NCBI RefSeq assembly: GCF_003865015.1 | Contig: NZ_BHVV01000003.1 | Span: 248,001 to 312,000, forward strand | DNA from: Sulfurisoma sediminicola | GTDB taxonomy: Bacteria > Pseudomonadota > Gammaproteobacteria > Burkholderiales > Rhodocyclaceae | Direction of reading: 5' to 3' | DNA length: 64,000 nt | In this document: positions 52,059 to 61,091 of the stretch, in pieces | How the letters are laid out: each line of letters opens with the position of its first letter | Position numbering within the stretch: the stretch's first letter is position 1 | Translations under genes and position numbers: made by a program | The notes under the pieces: generated by a model | Databases searched by the model: none | Seen by the model: only the letters and a program-made list of their open reading frames with translations | What the model was told of the DNA's origin: nothing

Positions 52059-55000
52059 ATGGGCAATTCCATAGTCTTCGTCGATTGGCGCGTCGCCGAT
52101 ATCGACTCGCTCCTCGCGGGCATGCCATCCGGCACCGAAATTTTCATCATCGATGGCGCTTCGGCCGGACTGGATCAAATAGTTGCGAGCCTTCATGGGC
52201 GCACTGGCGTTGACGCCATCCATATCATTTCCCATGGCAGTTCGGGAACGCTGTATCTGGGCGACACGGCGCTGTCGCAAAGCAACCTCAATGACTATGG
52301 CTCCCAGCTGTCGACTATCGGCAGTGCGCTGACGGAAACGGGCGACCTATTGCTCTATGGGTGCGGAGTGGGCGCCGGTGATACTGGGGTTCAGTTCATT
52401 GGGAGCTTGGCGCAGGCGACGGGGGCGGATGTAGCGGCGTCGACGGATCTGACGGGGGCAGTGGCGCTGGGTGGGAATTGGAGTCTGGAAGCCACCACAG
52501 GCCCTGTTCAAACGCCCTATGCACTTGCAGATACGTATCCTGGAACCCTGGCGAGTACCACGCTGTCCGTTGCGGAGCAACAACCAAACTACGACTTGGT
52601 TCGGACATTGGCCGCAGCGGAACTGTCAAATGTGGCGTACTTACAGCCTTTTCAGATCCGAAACAAGTTAAGCGAACTAGGGTGGGCTCCGTTACGGGAT
52701 CCCTCGCACCTGCTGGACGTTGGTGGCGGATTGGCCAAGCCTGGTTTGCCGGCAATGGTGGTAGATCGCGGCCAAGTTTTCAATGAAGACGTAAACAACG
52801 CATATGCCTTTGCTGCTTCCAGGGAGATGCCTGACGGTACGGTGCAATTTGCAGTAACGTTTCGTGGGTCCGATTCAATGACTGAGGACCCGCGTGATTG
52901 GCTGTGGAATAACGGCAGTCAATTTGGCTTCAGTTATTACTACGAACAAGTTCGGTACGTGTTTGCCGAAGCGATTGCGCAAGCCTTGAATGCAAAAGCC
53001 AATGGCAAACATGTCGAACTACTAATCACAGGGCATAGCTTAGGCGGCGCAGCGGCGCAGGCAGCCTTCGCTGATCTCTTTGTGCCAGCAGTGCAAGATG
53101 TTTGGAATGTCACTGGATCCCCGCTATGGGCAGGTGACAGACTCTACAATGTGTATAGCAGCAGTTGCCTGCAGGGCTACACAGAGGCGCAAATTCAGGG
53201 ACTGATCCAAGACACGCAGGTCGTCACCTTTGGGGCACCAAGTTTCCTTGTCGACCCCATTAAGCCGACCATACCAGTGCTGGAAGCAACAGTAGTTGTT
53301 TCTGCTGGGTCCTTTGGGATTGGCGGCGCCGGACTATTTTTTTCCGCGCTAACGAATTTCACTGATGTAGCAAGCAATACTTCCAAGTTGCACCCGGACC
53401 TGCTGACGAGCAGTTATTCAAGCCATGTGATTCAGTTCGAACATGTCGATACTGGGGATATGCGCGGTGATGATCCTGTCCCGAGACTAGGAAATATTGA
53501 TCCCGGGATTGTAGTGCCCATTGACATTACAACCGATATTCACGACAGCTATAACGCTTGGCTCGGTCCCCCCGGTTTTGAAATGCATTCGATGGACGGT
53601 TATCTGGATTCCATTGCCCGAGCAGTGGCAGGTGTCACGGTAACTAAACCGGGAGCGGAGCTGCTACCAACAGGGACGGACGGTACTGCGGACAACGAGC
53701 TTCTGCGTGTAGGGGCAGGAGTGGCTGCAAACGCGGGGCCGGGAAACGACATATTGATTGCAATTCCGAGCCAAGGGGCCACGGTCACTATGAACGGTGG
53801 CGCAGGACACGATGCTTATGTGATTCCAGCATTTTCCGACGCTTCTTGGAATGGCGTAACCAATTTCAATGTCACCCTTGATGGGCCGTCAGGTGAATGC
53901 CAGGACATACTCTTTTTCGGCGCCAACATCTGGCCCCACGTGCAACCTGTCGCCGATGACAGTGATGCGCTGACTATTGTGTATAGCAATGGTGAGAAAT
54001 TCGTCACGGTAGCCATCACCAACTGGTTTTCTCAAACAAACACATACGAGCTAGCCGATATCGCCGAGTTTGATGGTGCTTTTCGAACATGGACTACCGT
54101 ACCTGAGTCCCTGAACAAGTTGGGTATCGCACGACTAAGTTCTGGCACGGCGGGTGATGACTACCTCATCGGAAGTTCGAGTGCCGATTCCATGACTGGT
54201 CAAGGGGGAAACGATGACATGTCTGGTCGCGGAGGCGATGATGACATGCACGGGCAAGACGGCAATGACACACTGTTTGGCGGCTCCGGTATGGATACGC
54301 TTTACGGTGGACTCGGTGACGATGTTCTGGATGGCGGCGCAGATCTGGATGTCTTGTATGGGCAGGAAGGCAATGATTTGCTACGCACTTCTGAGTCCGG
54401 CGATACCCTTGACGGTGGCGCGGACAACGATACCTATGAGGTAAATATTCCATCAGGAGGCACAGTCACTGATACTGCCACACTGACCGACGCCTCAGGA
54501 TCTGACAGGTTGCGCTTGATCACCCCGGGCGCCACACATACCAACACGGTCTTCACCGTCATCGGCACCGACTTGGTCATCGAAGCCCACAGTGCCAGCG
54601 CCACTCTGTGCACTGTGACAATCATGAACATGGGCACCGCTACCAACCAGATCGAGACCATGGAGTTGGTCGGCACCAGTGGCAGCATCGACAATTACAA
54701 CCTCGTTACCGCGTGGAACTGGTCTATCACCCATCCCGCCGATCATACTGGCGGCGCTGCTTCATACACTGGTCTGACATCCGGCTATACAGGCTATGCG
54801 GACAACAACGCAAACACGATTACGGGCACAACCGGCAACGATGTTTTGAATGGTTACGGAGGCAATGACACCATCAACGCTGGTTCCGGTAGTGACACGG
54901 TGTTGGGTGGCAGTGGCGACGACGCGATCACTCTGATTGCTGGCACTGGCGAGATGGATACCGTCAGCGGCGGCGCTGGCACGGACAGTCTGGCGATCGA

Positions 55001-58000
55001 TGCTTCAGGCAATACGTATGCGGTGAGTTTCTGGAACGGCATTGATGCCAACGGGGTGACGCTGGCCAGCGTGGATGGCACCTCCAGCATGGCGTCGATT
55101 CAGGCCTTGCTGACGGGCGCGGTCAAGCTGGGGGCGCACACCTACAGTGCTGGCTACGGCGTGGTCTTCGACGGCATCGAGAACCTGAGTATCAAGGGTA
55201 ATGCCAACGCCTACGAGTTGCTGATTGCCCGAGGCAGCGGGGGCAGCTACGACGGGATGGGGGGCGGCAACGATGCCCTGTACGCCGACTGGAGTGCGGC
55301 GGCCACCGACATTACCTGGATCAACGCCCCGACCGGGGCGGCACAGACGGTGAATGGCAACAGCGTTGCCGGGATCGAGCGCATGGTGATTCTCACCGGC
55401 AGCGGCAACGACAGTATCGACAACACCAACGGCTCGGTAGGGACGACCCCCGACGAGGTGGTCAGCGGTGCGGGCAACGACACGATCAGCACGGGCCTGG
55501 GCAATGATCGCATCGACGGGGGCGATGGCAATGACACGATCAACGCCGGCAGTGGCAGCGACACTATTTATGGTGGCAGTGGCGACGACACGATCACGCT
55601 GAGTGCGTCGCAGTACAACGAATTTGACGTGGTGGAAGGCGGCACGGGTACCAACAAGCTGACGGTGGATGCGTCGAGCAACCAGTTCAGTGTCTATTGG
55701 AACGGGTTGACCGCCGCCAATGCCGTGATGGCCAGCGTGGATTCCACCTCCACGATGGCGTCGATCCAGGCCTTGCTGACGGGTGCGGACAAGCTGATCC
55801 TGCGAACCTACAGCCTTGGCACCTATGGCGTCCAGATGGACGACATCCAGAACCTGAGCATGACTGGCTCCGGCAACAACGATCTGTTGTTGGGTCTGGG
55901 CGCCAACGGCACCTACGTTGGCGGGGCCGGCACGGATGCCCTGTACGTCGACTGGAGCGCGGCCACGGTGGGTATCACCTGGACCAACAATCCGAGCGGG
56001 GCGGCGCAGACGGTGAATGGCACCAGCATCACGGGCGTTGAGCGGATGGTCATTCTCACCGGCAGTGGTGATGACAACATCGACAACACCAACGCCTCGG
56101 TGGGGACCACCAATGACGAGATCGTCAGCGGTGCGGGCAACGACACGATCAGCACGGGCCTGGGCAATGATCGCATCGATGCTGGCGACGGCAATGACAC
56201 GCTGGATGGCGGTACCGGCAACGATACGCTTACTGGTGGCGGGGGCAACGATACTTTCCAGTTCGCCGTGACCGGCAATGGCAGCGACGTGATCATGGAC
56301 TTCACGCCGGGCGACTGCATCCGGGTGGCGGGGGCAAACTTCGCGGCCAGTTTGCTTGCGCAGGGAACCGGCACTACGTTGGTGGCCTCTCAGGCCCAGA
56401 TTTCTGCCGACGGACTCCACATCTACGTTGGCACCAATGCCACGGTGGGTGCAGAAATAGACGTTCGCCTGAATACCGCCGTCGCGGGCCAATGGCAGGC
56501 CTTCGGCGATTCGATTTTCCTGCAGTCGGTGCCGGTGGGAAGCGTGGTGGTTTCCGGTTCCATGAATCAGGGGCAGACGCTCACCGCCGGCAATGGTCTG
56601 ACCGATGCCAACGGGCTGGGGGCCATCGGCTACCAGTGGCAGGCGAGCAGCGATGGGAGCAGTTGGGCGAACCTGTCGACGGGGAGTGAACTGTCGCTGG
56701 TGGGCACGCTGGTGGGTCAGCAGATTAGGGTTCTCGCAAGCTATACCGATGGCTATGGCATCGCCAAGTCGCTGACAAGCGCCAGTACTGCGCCGGTTTC
56801 CGCAGTCAATGGAGCCCCCGGCGGTAGCGTGACGATCACAGGCACAGTCGCCCAGAACCAGACCCTCACCGCCGCCAACACGCTGACCGACACCGATGGC
56901 ATGGGCGCGGTCAGCTACCAATGGAAGGCCGCCGGAGCAGCCATCAGCGGCGCCACCGCCAGCACTTTCCTTCTCACGGAGGCTGAAGTCGGAAGCGTCA
57001 TCACCGTGACTGCCAGCTACACCGATGGCCACGGGAACGCGGAGTCCGCCACCAGCGGTGCCACCATGGCAGTGGCCAATATCAACGATGTTCCGACAGG
57101 AACAGTAGCCGTTGGCGGCACTGCAACCTTGGGCCAGACCCTCACCGCCTCCAACACACTGGCCGATGCCGACGGCCCCGGCACCATCGCTTATCAGTGG
57201 CAGAGTTCCACCAACGGCACCACCTGGAGCCCCATTGTTGGTTCCAATGCCTCCACCTTCACCTTGGGCACCGCCCAAGTCGGCCAACGCATCCGGGTGC
57301 GGGCCAGTTATACCGACGGTCACGGCACCGCAGAGGCGGTAGCGAGTGCCGCTACGGCCGCCGTCAACCTGCCTCCTGCAGTCACGATTACCGACAACAT
57401 CGCCGGTAAAGTCAATGCGACCTCCAACCTGATCTACACGTTCAAGTTCAACCAGGCCGTTACCGGCCTCGCGGCGGATGACTTCACGATCAGCAACGGC
57501 ACGGTCGGCACGGTTTCCGGCAGCGGCAATACCTGGACCGTCGGCGTCACACCGACGTCTGACGTCGCCACTGGCTTCATCAGCCTGACCCTCAAGGCCA
57601 ATGCGGTTACGGGAACGGCAAGCAACCCTAATGTGGCAGTGACCAATGCCAGCCAGGCCATCGATTCCAGGGCGCCAGTGGCTCCCAGCATCAGTTCATC
57701 CTTCAGCACCCTGGTCAGCCTCGATACCAGCCTGGGCGGCGTGGTTCTCGAACTCAACCCGGCAAAGGCCCCGGTTACCGTCAGCAATGTCCTGCGCTAC
57801 GTCAATGAGGACTTCTACGACGGCACCATCTTCCATCGCGTAATACCGGGTTTCATGATCCAGGGCGGAGGATTCGAGTCGGGGATGAATGCATTGCCGA
57901 CCTATGCCCCGATCGCACTCGAATCGAACAACGGCCTCTTCAACGTGCGCGGCAGCGTGGCCATGGCCCGCACCGCCGATCCCAATTCGGCCACCTCGCA

Positions 58001-60671
58001 GTTCTATATCAACCAGGTCAATAACAGCTTCCTTGATTATTCCGGCGCCGCTTCGCCAGGCTACGCCGTATTCGGTAGCGTCGTCGCGGGCATGGCGGTG
58101 ATCGACAGCATCGCAGGGGTACAGACTCATACCGTCGGTGCGTACCAGAATGTTCCAGTCGCCGATGTAACGCTGATCCAGGCCCGTGCAAGCCGCGTCA
58201 GCCCCACGGGAACGATTCTTCTGGGGAATCTCGAAAGCGGCGCCACCTGGCAGTACAGCCTCAATGGCGGCACCACGTGGACCAACGGTAGCGGCATCAG
58301 CTTCGGCATGCCCGCCGGCACCTATACGAGCGGCATGCTGCGGATCCGGGAAACCGATACAGCCGGCAACCAGGTGGTGATCACCCCTTCGATCGGTACC
58401 TTCATCGTTGACAAGACCGCGCCTGCGGTGGCGAACTTCGCGCCCACCGACAATGCATTGGGGGTGGCACCCAACGCCAATATCGTCCTCACCTTCAACG
58501 AGGCCGTCAAACAAGGGACGGGCAGTATCGTGCTGAGGAACGGGAGCGGAACCGTCATCGAGACCTTCGATGCGGCGACCACCGATAGCCGCATAAGTCT
58601 TGCCGGCACTACGCTGACGATCAACCCGACCAGCGACCTGGCCATTAACACCAAGTACACCCTCACCGTACCGGCGGGCGCGATCAAGGACCTGGCGGGC
58701 AACACCTATCCCGGCGCGACGACGTACGACTTCACCACCCAGGCGGCTGCAATTACCGGTACCGACGGCAATGACATCCTGACCGGAACGCTCCTTTCCG
58801 AACCGATGTATGGCCTGGCAGGAGATGACAGCCTCAATGGCAACGACGGTTCGGACACGCTCGAAGGGGGCGCCGGCAATGACATCCTCGACGGTGGCCG
58901 CGGTGCGGACACGCTCAAGGGGGGGGCCGGCAACGACACCTACGTGGTCGACAACGTCGCCGACGTGATCGACGAAGAAGGCAATCTCGATACGGATGAC
59001 CGGATCAGTGCCAGCATCAGCATCGACTTGAGCCAGAGCAGGTATGCCGGCGCCGAGCACGTCACGCTCACCGGCACGGCAGCCCTCAACGCCACCGGCA
59101 ATGGGGGCGCGAACATCCTGAACGGCAATGTCGCTGCAAACATCCTGAATGGGGGTGCCGGTTCAGACACGCTCACCGGCGGTCTGGGCAACGACACCTA
59201 CGTCGTGCAGGATGCAGGGGATGTCATCGTCGAAACCTCGACGCTCGCCACCGAGATCGACACCGTCTGGTCCTCGGTCATCTGGAGTCTGGCCGGCCTG
59301 GCCAACGTCGAGCATTTGACGCTGACCGGCACCGATGCCATCGACGCCACCGGCAATGCCAAGGCCAACACCCTCACCGGCAACGACGGCGCCAACGTGC
59401 TCGACGGCGGAGCGGGTGCCGATACCCTCAAGGGCGGCAAAGGCAGCGACACCTACCGGGTCGCCCTCAAGACCGTCGGCACGGGCGCCACGATGACGGT
59501 CGCCCTCGAAGACCTCATCACCGAGAACCTCAACGAAGGCACCGACACCCTGATCCTGAGCGGCAGCGCCATTCTGACCAACGCGACCAAGCTGACCCTC
59601 GCGGCGAACCTCGAGAACCTCGATGCCAGCGCCACCGCAACGACCAAACTCAACCTGACCGGCAACACCCTGGCCAACACCCTCACGGGCAATGACGCCG
59701 CCAACATCCTGGATGGCGGACTCGGTGCCGACAGCCTGATGGGTGGCGCCGGCAACGACACCTATCTCATCGACCACCTGCAAGACGCGATCATCGAAGG
59801 CCTCGATGCTGGGACCGACCTGGCGAAGATCGGCATCGCCACGGCAGGCGGCACCTACGTCCTTGCGGACAACGTCGAGAACGGCACGCTGGTCAATGCG
59901 GTCGCCTTCAACCTGACCGGCAATGCGCTGCCCAACAGCCTGACCGGCAATGCTGCCGCCAATATCCTGGACGGCGGGACCGGCGCCGACACCCTGATGG
60001 GCGGGCTGGGCAACGACACCTACGTCGTCGATGACGCGGGGGATGTCATCACCGAACTGGCTGGCGGTGGTACCGACACCGTGCAGGCGTCGATCACCTA
60101 CAGCCTGGCCGACAAGCCCAATATCGAGAATCTCACCCTCACGGGCAGCACCGACATCAACGCCACCGGCAATGCGCTGGCCAATATCCTGATTGGCAAT
60201 GGCGGAGCCAACGTGCTTGATGGCGGGGCCGGGGCGGACAAGCTAATCGGCGGTAGCGGTGCCGACACCTACCGGGCAAGCCTCGGTGACGTGATCAGCG
60301 AATCGAGCGGTGCGGTCGTTGGGGCTGGAATCGACGTGCTGGAAATCTCTGCGGCGACCATAGGCCTGACCCATGCTCTTGCCACAGCCTTCGATAGTTT
60401 CAGTCAGGATCTGAAGTTCAGCCGGGTCAATGGCGGCAAGGACCTACGGATTGACGTAGCGGTGAACGGCGGGGCATCCGCCGGTGCCATCACCGTAGCC
60501 GGCATGAACAACCTCCAGGCGATGGTCGAGACGCTGCGTCTTTACAGCAACAGCGGTAGTCAAATCGGCGGCGACATCGACCTCGCGTCTGTATGGGGGG
60601 CATCAGGGACGACTGCGAAGACACTCACGCTGACGAGCGGCAGCAGTATGTTTGGGACGCTGGCCGCATAG
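52059..60671 (+). CDS. Giant RTX protein with DUF4347, lipase-like and cyclophilin domains
   Basis: About 2870 residues from the ATG at 52059 (GAGGGG upstream); starts at 52011 or 52014 would add about 16 residues. In order: DUF4347 (about 1-165; His59 in ISHG and Cys102 in YGCG); a class 3 lipase-like domain with GHSLGG (Ser327), the Asp pair 471-472 in DDPVPRL and His510; RTX repeats from about 698; two near-identical 222-residue units (from about 935); three beta-rich repeats of about 93 residues (YTDGHG); an Ig-like domain; a cyclophilin-type domain (about 1882-2044, FHRVIPGFMIQGG and SQFYINQ); a Big_5-like domain; and more RTX modules to about 2745. About forty RTX nonapeptides (GNDT type) would bind Ca2+. 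No signal peptide is seen, so type I secretion via the C-terminus is likely; no transporter is in the window. It is probably secreted or cell-surface. Confidence 0.88.
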   Translation: MGNSIVFVDWRVADIDSLLAGMPSGTEIFIIDGASAGLDQIVASLHGRTGVDAIHIISHGSSGTLYLGDTALSQSNLNDYGSQLSTIGSALTETGDLLLYGCGVGAGDTGVQFIGSLAQATGADVAASTDLTGAVALGGNWSLEATTGPVQTPYALADTYPGTLASTTLSVAEQQPNYDLVRTLAAAELSNVAYLQPFQIRNKLSELGWAPLRDPSHLLDVGGGLAKPGLPAMVVDRGQVFNEDVNNAYAFAASREMPDGTVQFAVTFRGSDSMTEDPRDWLWNNGSQFGFSYYYEQVRYVFAEAIAQALNAKANGKHVELLITGHSLGGAAAQAAFADLFVPAVQDVWNVTGSPLWAGDRLYNVYSSSCLQGYTEAQIQGLIQDTQVVTFGAPSFLVDPIKPTIPVLEATVVVSAGSFGIGGAGLFFSALTNFTDVASNTSKLHPDLLTSSYSSHVIQFEHVDTGDMRGDDPVPRLGNIDPGIVVPIDITTDIHDSYNAWLGPPGFEMHSMDGYLDSIARAVAGVTVTKPGAELLPTGTDGTADNELLRVGAGVAANAGPGNDILIAIPSQGATVTMNGGAGHDAYVIPAFSDASWNGVTNFNVTLDGPSGECQDILFFGANIWPHVQPVADDSDALTIVYSNGEKFVTVAITNWFSQTNTYELADIAEFDGAFRTWTTVPESLNKLGIARLSSGTAGDDYLIGSSSADSMTGQGGNDDMSGRGGDDDMHGQDGNDTLFGGSGMDTLYGGLGDDVLDGGADLDVLYGQEGNDLLRTSESGDTLDGGADNDTYEVNIPSGGTVTDTATLTDASGSDRLRLITPGATHTNTVFTVIGTDLVIEAHSASATLCTVTIMNMGTATNQIETMELVGTSGSIDNYNLVTAWNWSITHPADHTGGAASYTGLTSGYTGYADNNANTITGTTGNDVLNGYGGNDTINAGSGSDTVLGGSGDDAITLIAGTGEMDTVSGGAGTDSLAIDASGNTYAVSFWNGIDANGVTLASVDGTSSMASIQALLTGAVKLGAHTYSAGYGVVFDGIENLSIKGNANAYELLIARGSGGSYDGMGGGNDALYADWSAAATDITWINAPTGAAQTVNGNSVAGIERMVILTGSGNDSIDNTNGSVGTTPDEVVSGAGNDTISTGLGNDRIDGGDGNDTINAGSGSDTIYGGSGDDTITLSASQYNEFDVVEGGTGTNKLTVDASSNQFSVYWNGLTAANAVMASVDSTSTMASIQALLTGADKLILRTYSLGTYGVQMDDIQNLSMTGSGNNDLLLGLGANGTYVGGAGTDALYVDWSAATVGITWTNNPSGAAQTVNGTSITGVERMVILTGSGDDNIDNTNASVGTTNDEIVSGAGNDTISTGLGNDRIDAGDGNDTLDGGTGNDTLTGGGGNDTFQFAVTGNGSDVIMDFTPGDCIRVAGANFAASLLAQGTGTTLVASQAQISADGLHIYVGTNATVGAEIDVRLNTAVAGQWQAFGDSIFLQSVPVGSVVVSGSMNQGQTLTAGNGLTDANGLGAIGYQWQASSDGSSWANLSTGSELSLVGTLVGQQIRVLASYTDGYGIAKSLTSASTAPVSAVNGAPGGSVTITGTVAQNQTLTAANTLTDTDGMGAVSYQWKAAGAAISGATASTFLLTEAEVGSVITVTASYTDGHGNAESATSGATMAVANINDVPTGTVAVGGTATLGQTLTASNTLADADGPGTIAYQWQSSTNGTTWSPIVGSNASTFTLGTAQVGQRIRVRASYTDGHGTAEAVASAATAAVNLPPAVTITDNIAGKVNATSNLIYTFKFNQAVTGLAADDFTISNGTVGTVSGSGNTWTVGVTPTSDVATGFISLTLKANAVTGTASNPNVAVTNASQAIDSRAPVAPSISSSFSTLVSLDTSLGGVVLELNPAKAPVTVSNVLRYVNEDFYDGTIFHRVIPGFMIQGGGFESGMNALPTYAPIALESNNGLFNVRGSVAMARTADPNSATSQFYINQVNNSFLDYSGAASPGYAVFGSVVAGMAVIDSIAGVQTHTVGAYQNVPVADVTLIQARASRVSPTGTILLGNLESGATWQYSLNGGTTWTNGSGISFGMPAGTYTSGMLRIRETDTAGNQVVITPSIGTFIVDKTAPAVANFAPTDNALGVAPNANIVLTFNEAVKQGTGSIVLRNGSGTVIETFDAATTDSRISLAGTTLTINPTSDLAINTKYTLTVPAGAIKDLAGNTYPGATTYDFTTQAAAITGTDGNDILTGTLLSEPMYGLAGDDSLNGNDGSDTLEGGAGNDILDGGRGADTLKGGAGNDTYVVDNVADVIDEEGNLDTDDRISASISIDLSQSRYAGAEHVTLTGTAALNATGNGGANILNGNVAANILNGGAGSDTLTGGLGNDTYVVQDAGDVIVETSTLATEIDTVWSSVIWSLAGLANVEHLTLTGTDAIDATGNAKANTLTGNDGANVLDGGAGADTLKGGKGSDTYRVALKTVGTGATMTVALEDLITENLNEGTDTLILSGSAILTNATKLTLAANLENLDASATATTKLNLTGNTLANTLTGNDAANILDGGLGADSLMGGAGNDTYLIDHLQDAIIEGLDAGTDLAKIGIATAGGTYVLADNVENGTLVNAVAFNLTGNALPNSLTGNAAANILDGGTGADTLMGGLGNDTYVVDDAGDVITELAGGGTDTVQASITYSLADKPNIENLTLTGSTDINATGNALANILIGNGGANVLDGGAGADKLIGGSGADTYRASLGDVISESSGAVVGAGIDVLEISAATIGLTHALATAFDSFSQDLKFSRVNGGKDLRIDVAVNGGASAGAITVAGMNNLQAMVETLRLYSNSGSQIGGDIDLASVWGASGTTAKTLTLTSGSSMFGTLAA
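54861..56189 (+). repeat. Tandem duplication of a 666-bp unit inside the giant gene
   Basis: Copy A is 54861-55526 and copy B 55527-56189 (663 bases, one codon shorter). Both begin at GGCAATGACAC and contain the same order: RTX nonapeptides, a WNG segment, MASIQALLTGA, LYxDWSAA, GAAQTVNG and ERMVILTGSG. A third partial start at 56190 opens with the same bases. The copies have diverged at many codons but stay in frame. This is coding sequence and not a CRISPR. Confidence 0.85.
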
Positions 60672-60771
60672 AGGGAAACACAACCACTGCAATGCACAAT
60701 GCCTATGGCGGCTCAGGGCGGTAGCGGACCTAGGTGGCCTGACGACCAAAGCGCTGCGACAGAAATGACGA

Positions 60772-60789
60772 TGGGGACCGAAGTCCCCA
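60772..60789 (-). terminator. Terminator of the tmRNA gene
   Basis: On the minus strand TGGGGAC-TTCG-GTCCCCA, a 7-bp stem with a UUCG tetraloop, followed by TCGTCATTTCT. It lies 46 bases beyond the tag stop codon. The U-tract is weak. Confidence 0.65.
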
Positions 60790-61080
60790 CCGGCTTTTCT
60801 TTGGTAACAAGGCTCAAGCAGCCTCGGCATAGGCCTTAAGCGGCCAGTGCAAAACGCTCATCGTTGGCGTTTGAGAATTTGCTTCATTAACGTCGATCGC
60901 CTGACGGGTTGCCTGCGCACCTTTGTCCGCCCTGTCGAAACCAGTGCACCCCCACCTAAGAACTCTGCGAAACCCTTAGGTGGAGGTGGCGGGAATCGAA
61001 CCCGCGTCCAGAACGCCTCCAGATTGCCGGAATTACAACCGTACGGCAATTATGGGGCCGAAGGCGCCTTGTTTCAAGGC
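60790..61080 (-). ncRNA. ssrA: Circularly permuted two-piece tmRNA (ssrA)
   Basis: On the minus strand the acceptor piece comes first: GGAC, T-arm GCGGG-TTCGATT-CCCGC (61005-60989), and acceptor strand CACCTCC-ACC ending at 60979. After a 25-base intervening loop, the coding piece begins at 60953 with GGGGGTG (pairs with CACCTCC, one G-T), then TGGTTTCGAC. The tag frame is 60868-60836, GCC AAC GAT GAG CGT TTT GCA CTG GCC GCT TAA, encoding ANDERFALAA. Normal tmRNAs have the coding half first; this order and the internal loop mark the permuted form known from a betaproteobacterial lineage. CCA is not fully encoded (ACC). The outer ends of both pieces are estimated. It tags stalled nascent chains for proteolysis. 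Confidence 0.9.
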
Positions 61081-61091
61081 CAATGTGACGT

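Noticed and set aside
54150-56290. Short iterated units suggesting a CRISPR array
   Set aside because: They are in-frame RTX nonapeptide codons, with no constant repeat/spacer period and no cas genes.
52059-60671. Type I secretion genes for the RTX protein
   Set aside because: No ABC transporter, membrane fusion or TolC gene is present in the window; they may be elsewhere.
60858-61049. 63-codon minus-strand frame in the tmRNA region
   Set aside because: It translates both tmRNA pieces and the intervening loop; structural RNA explains the sequence.
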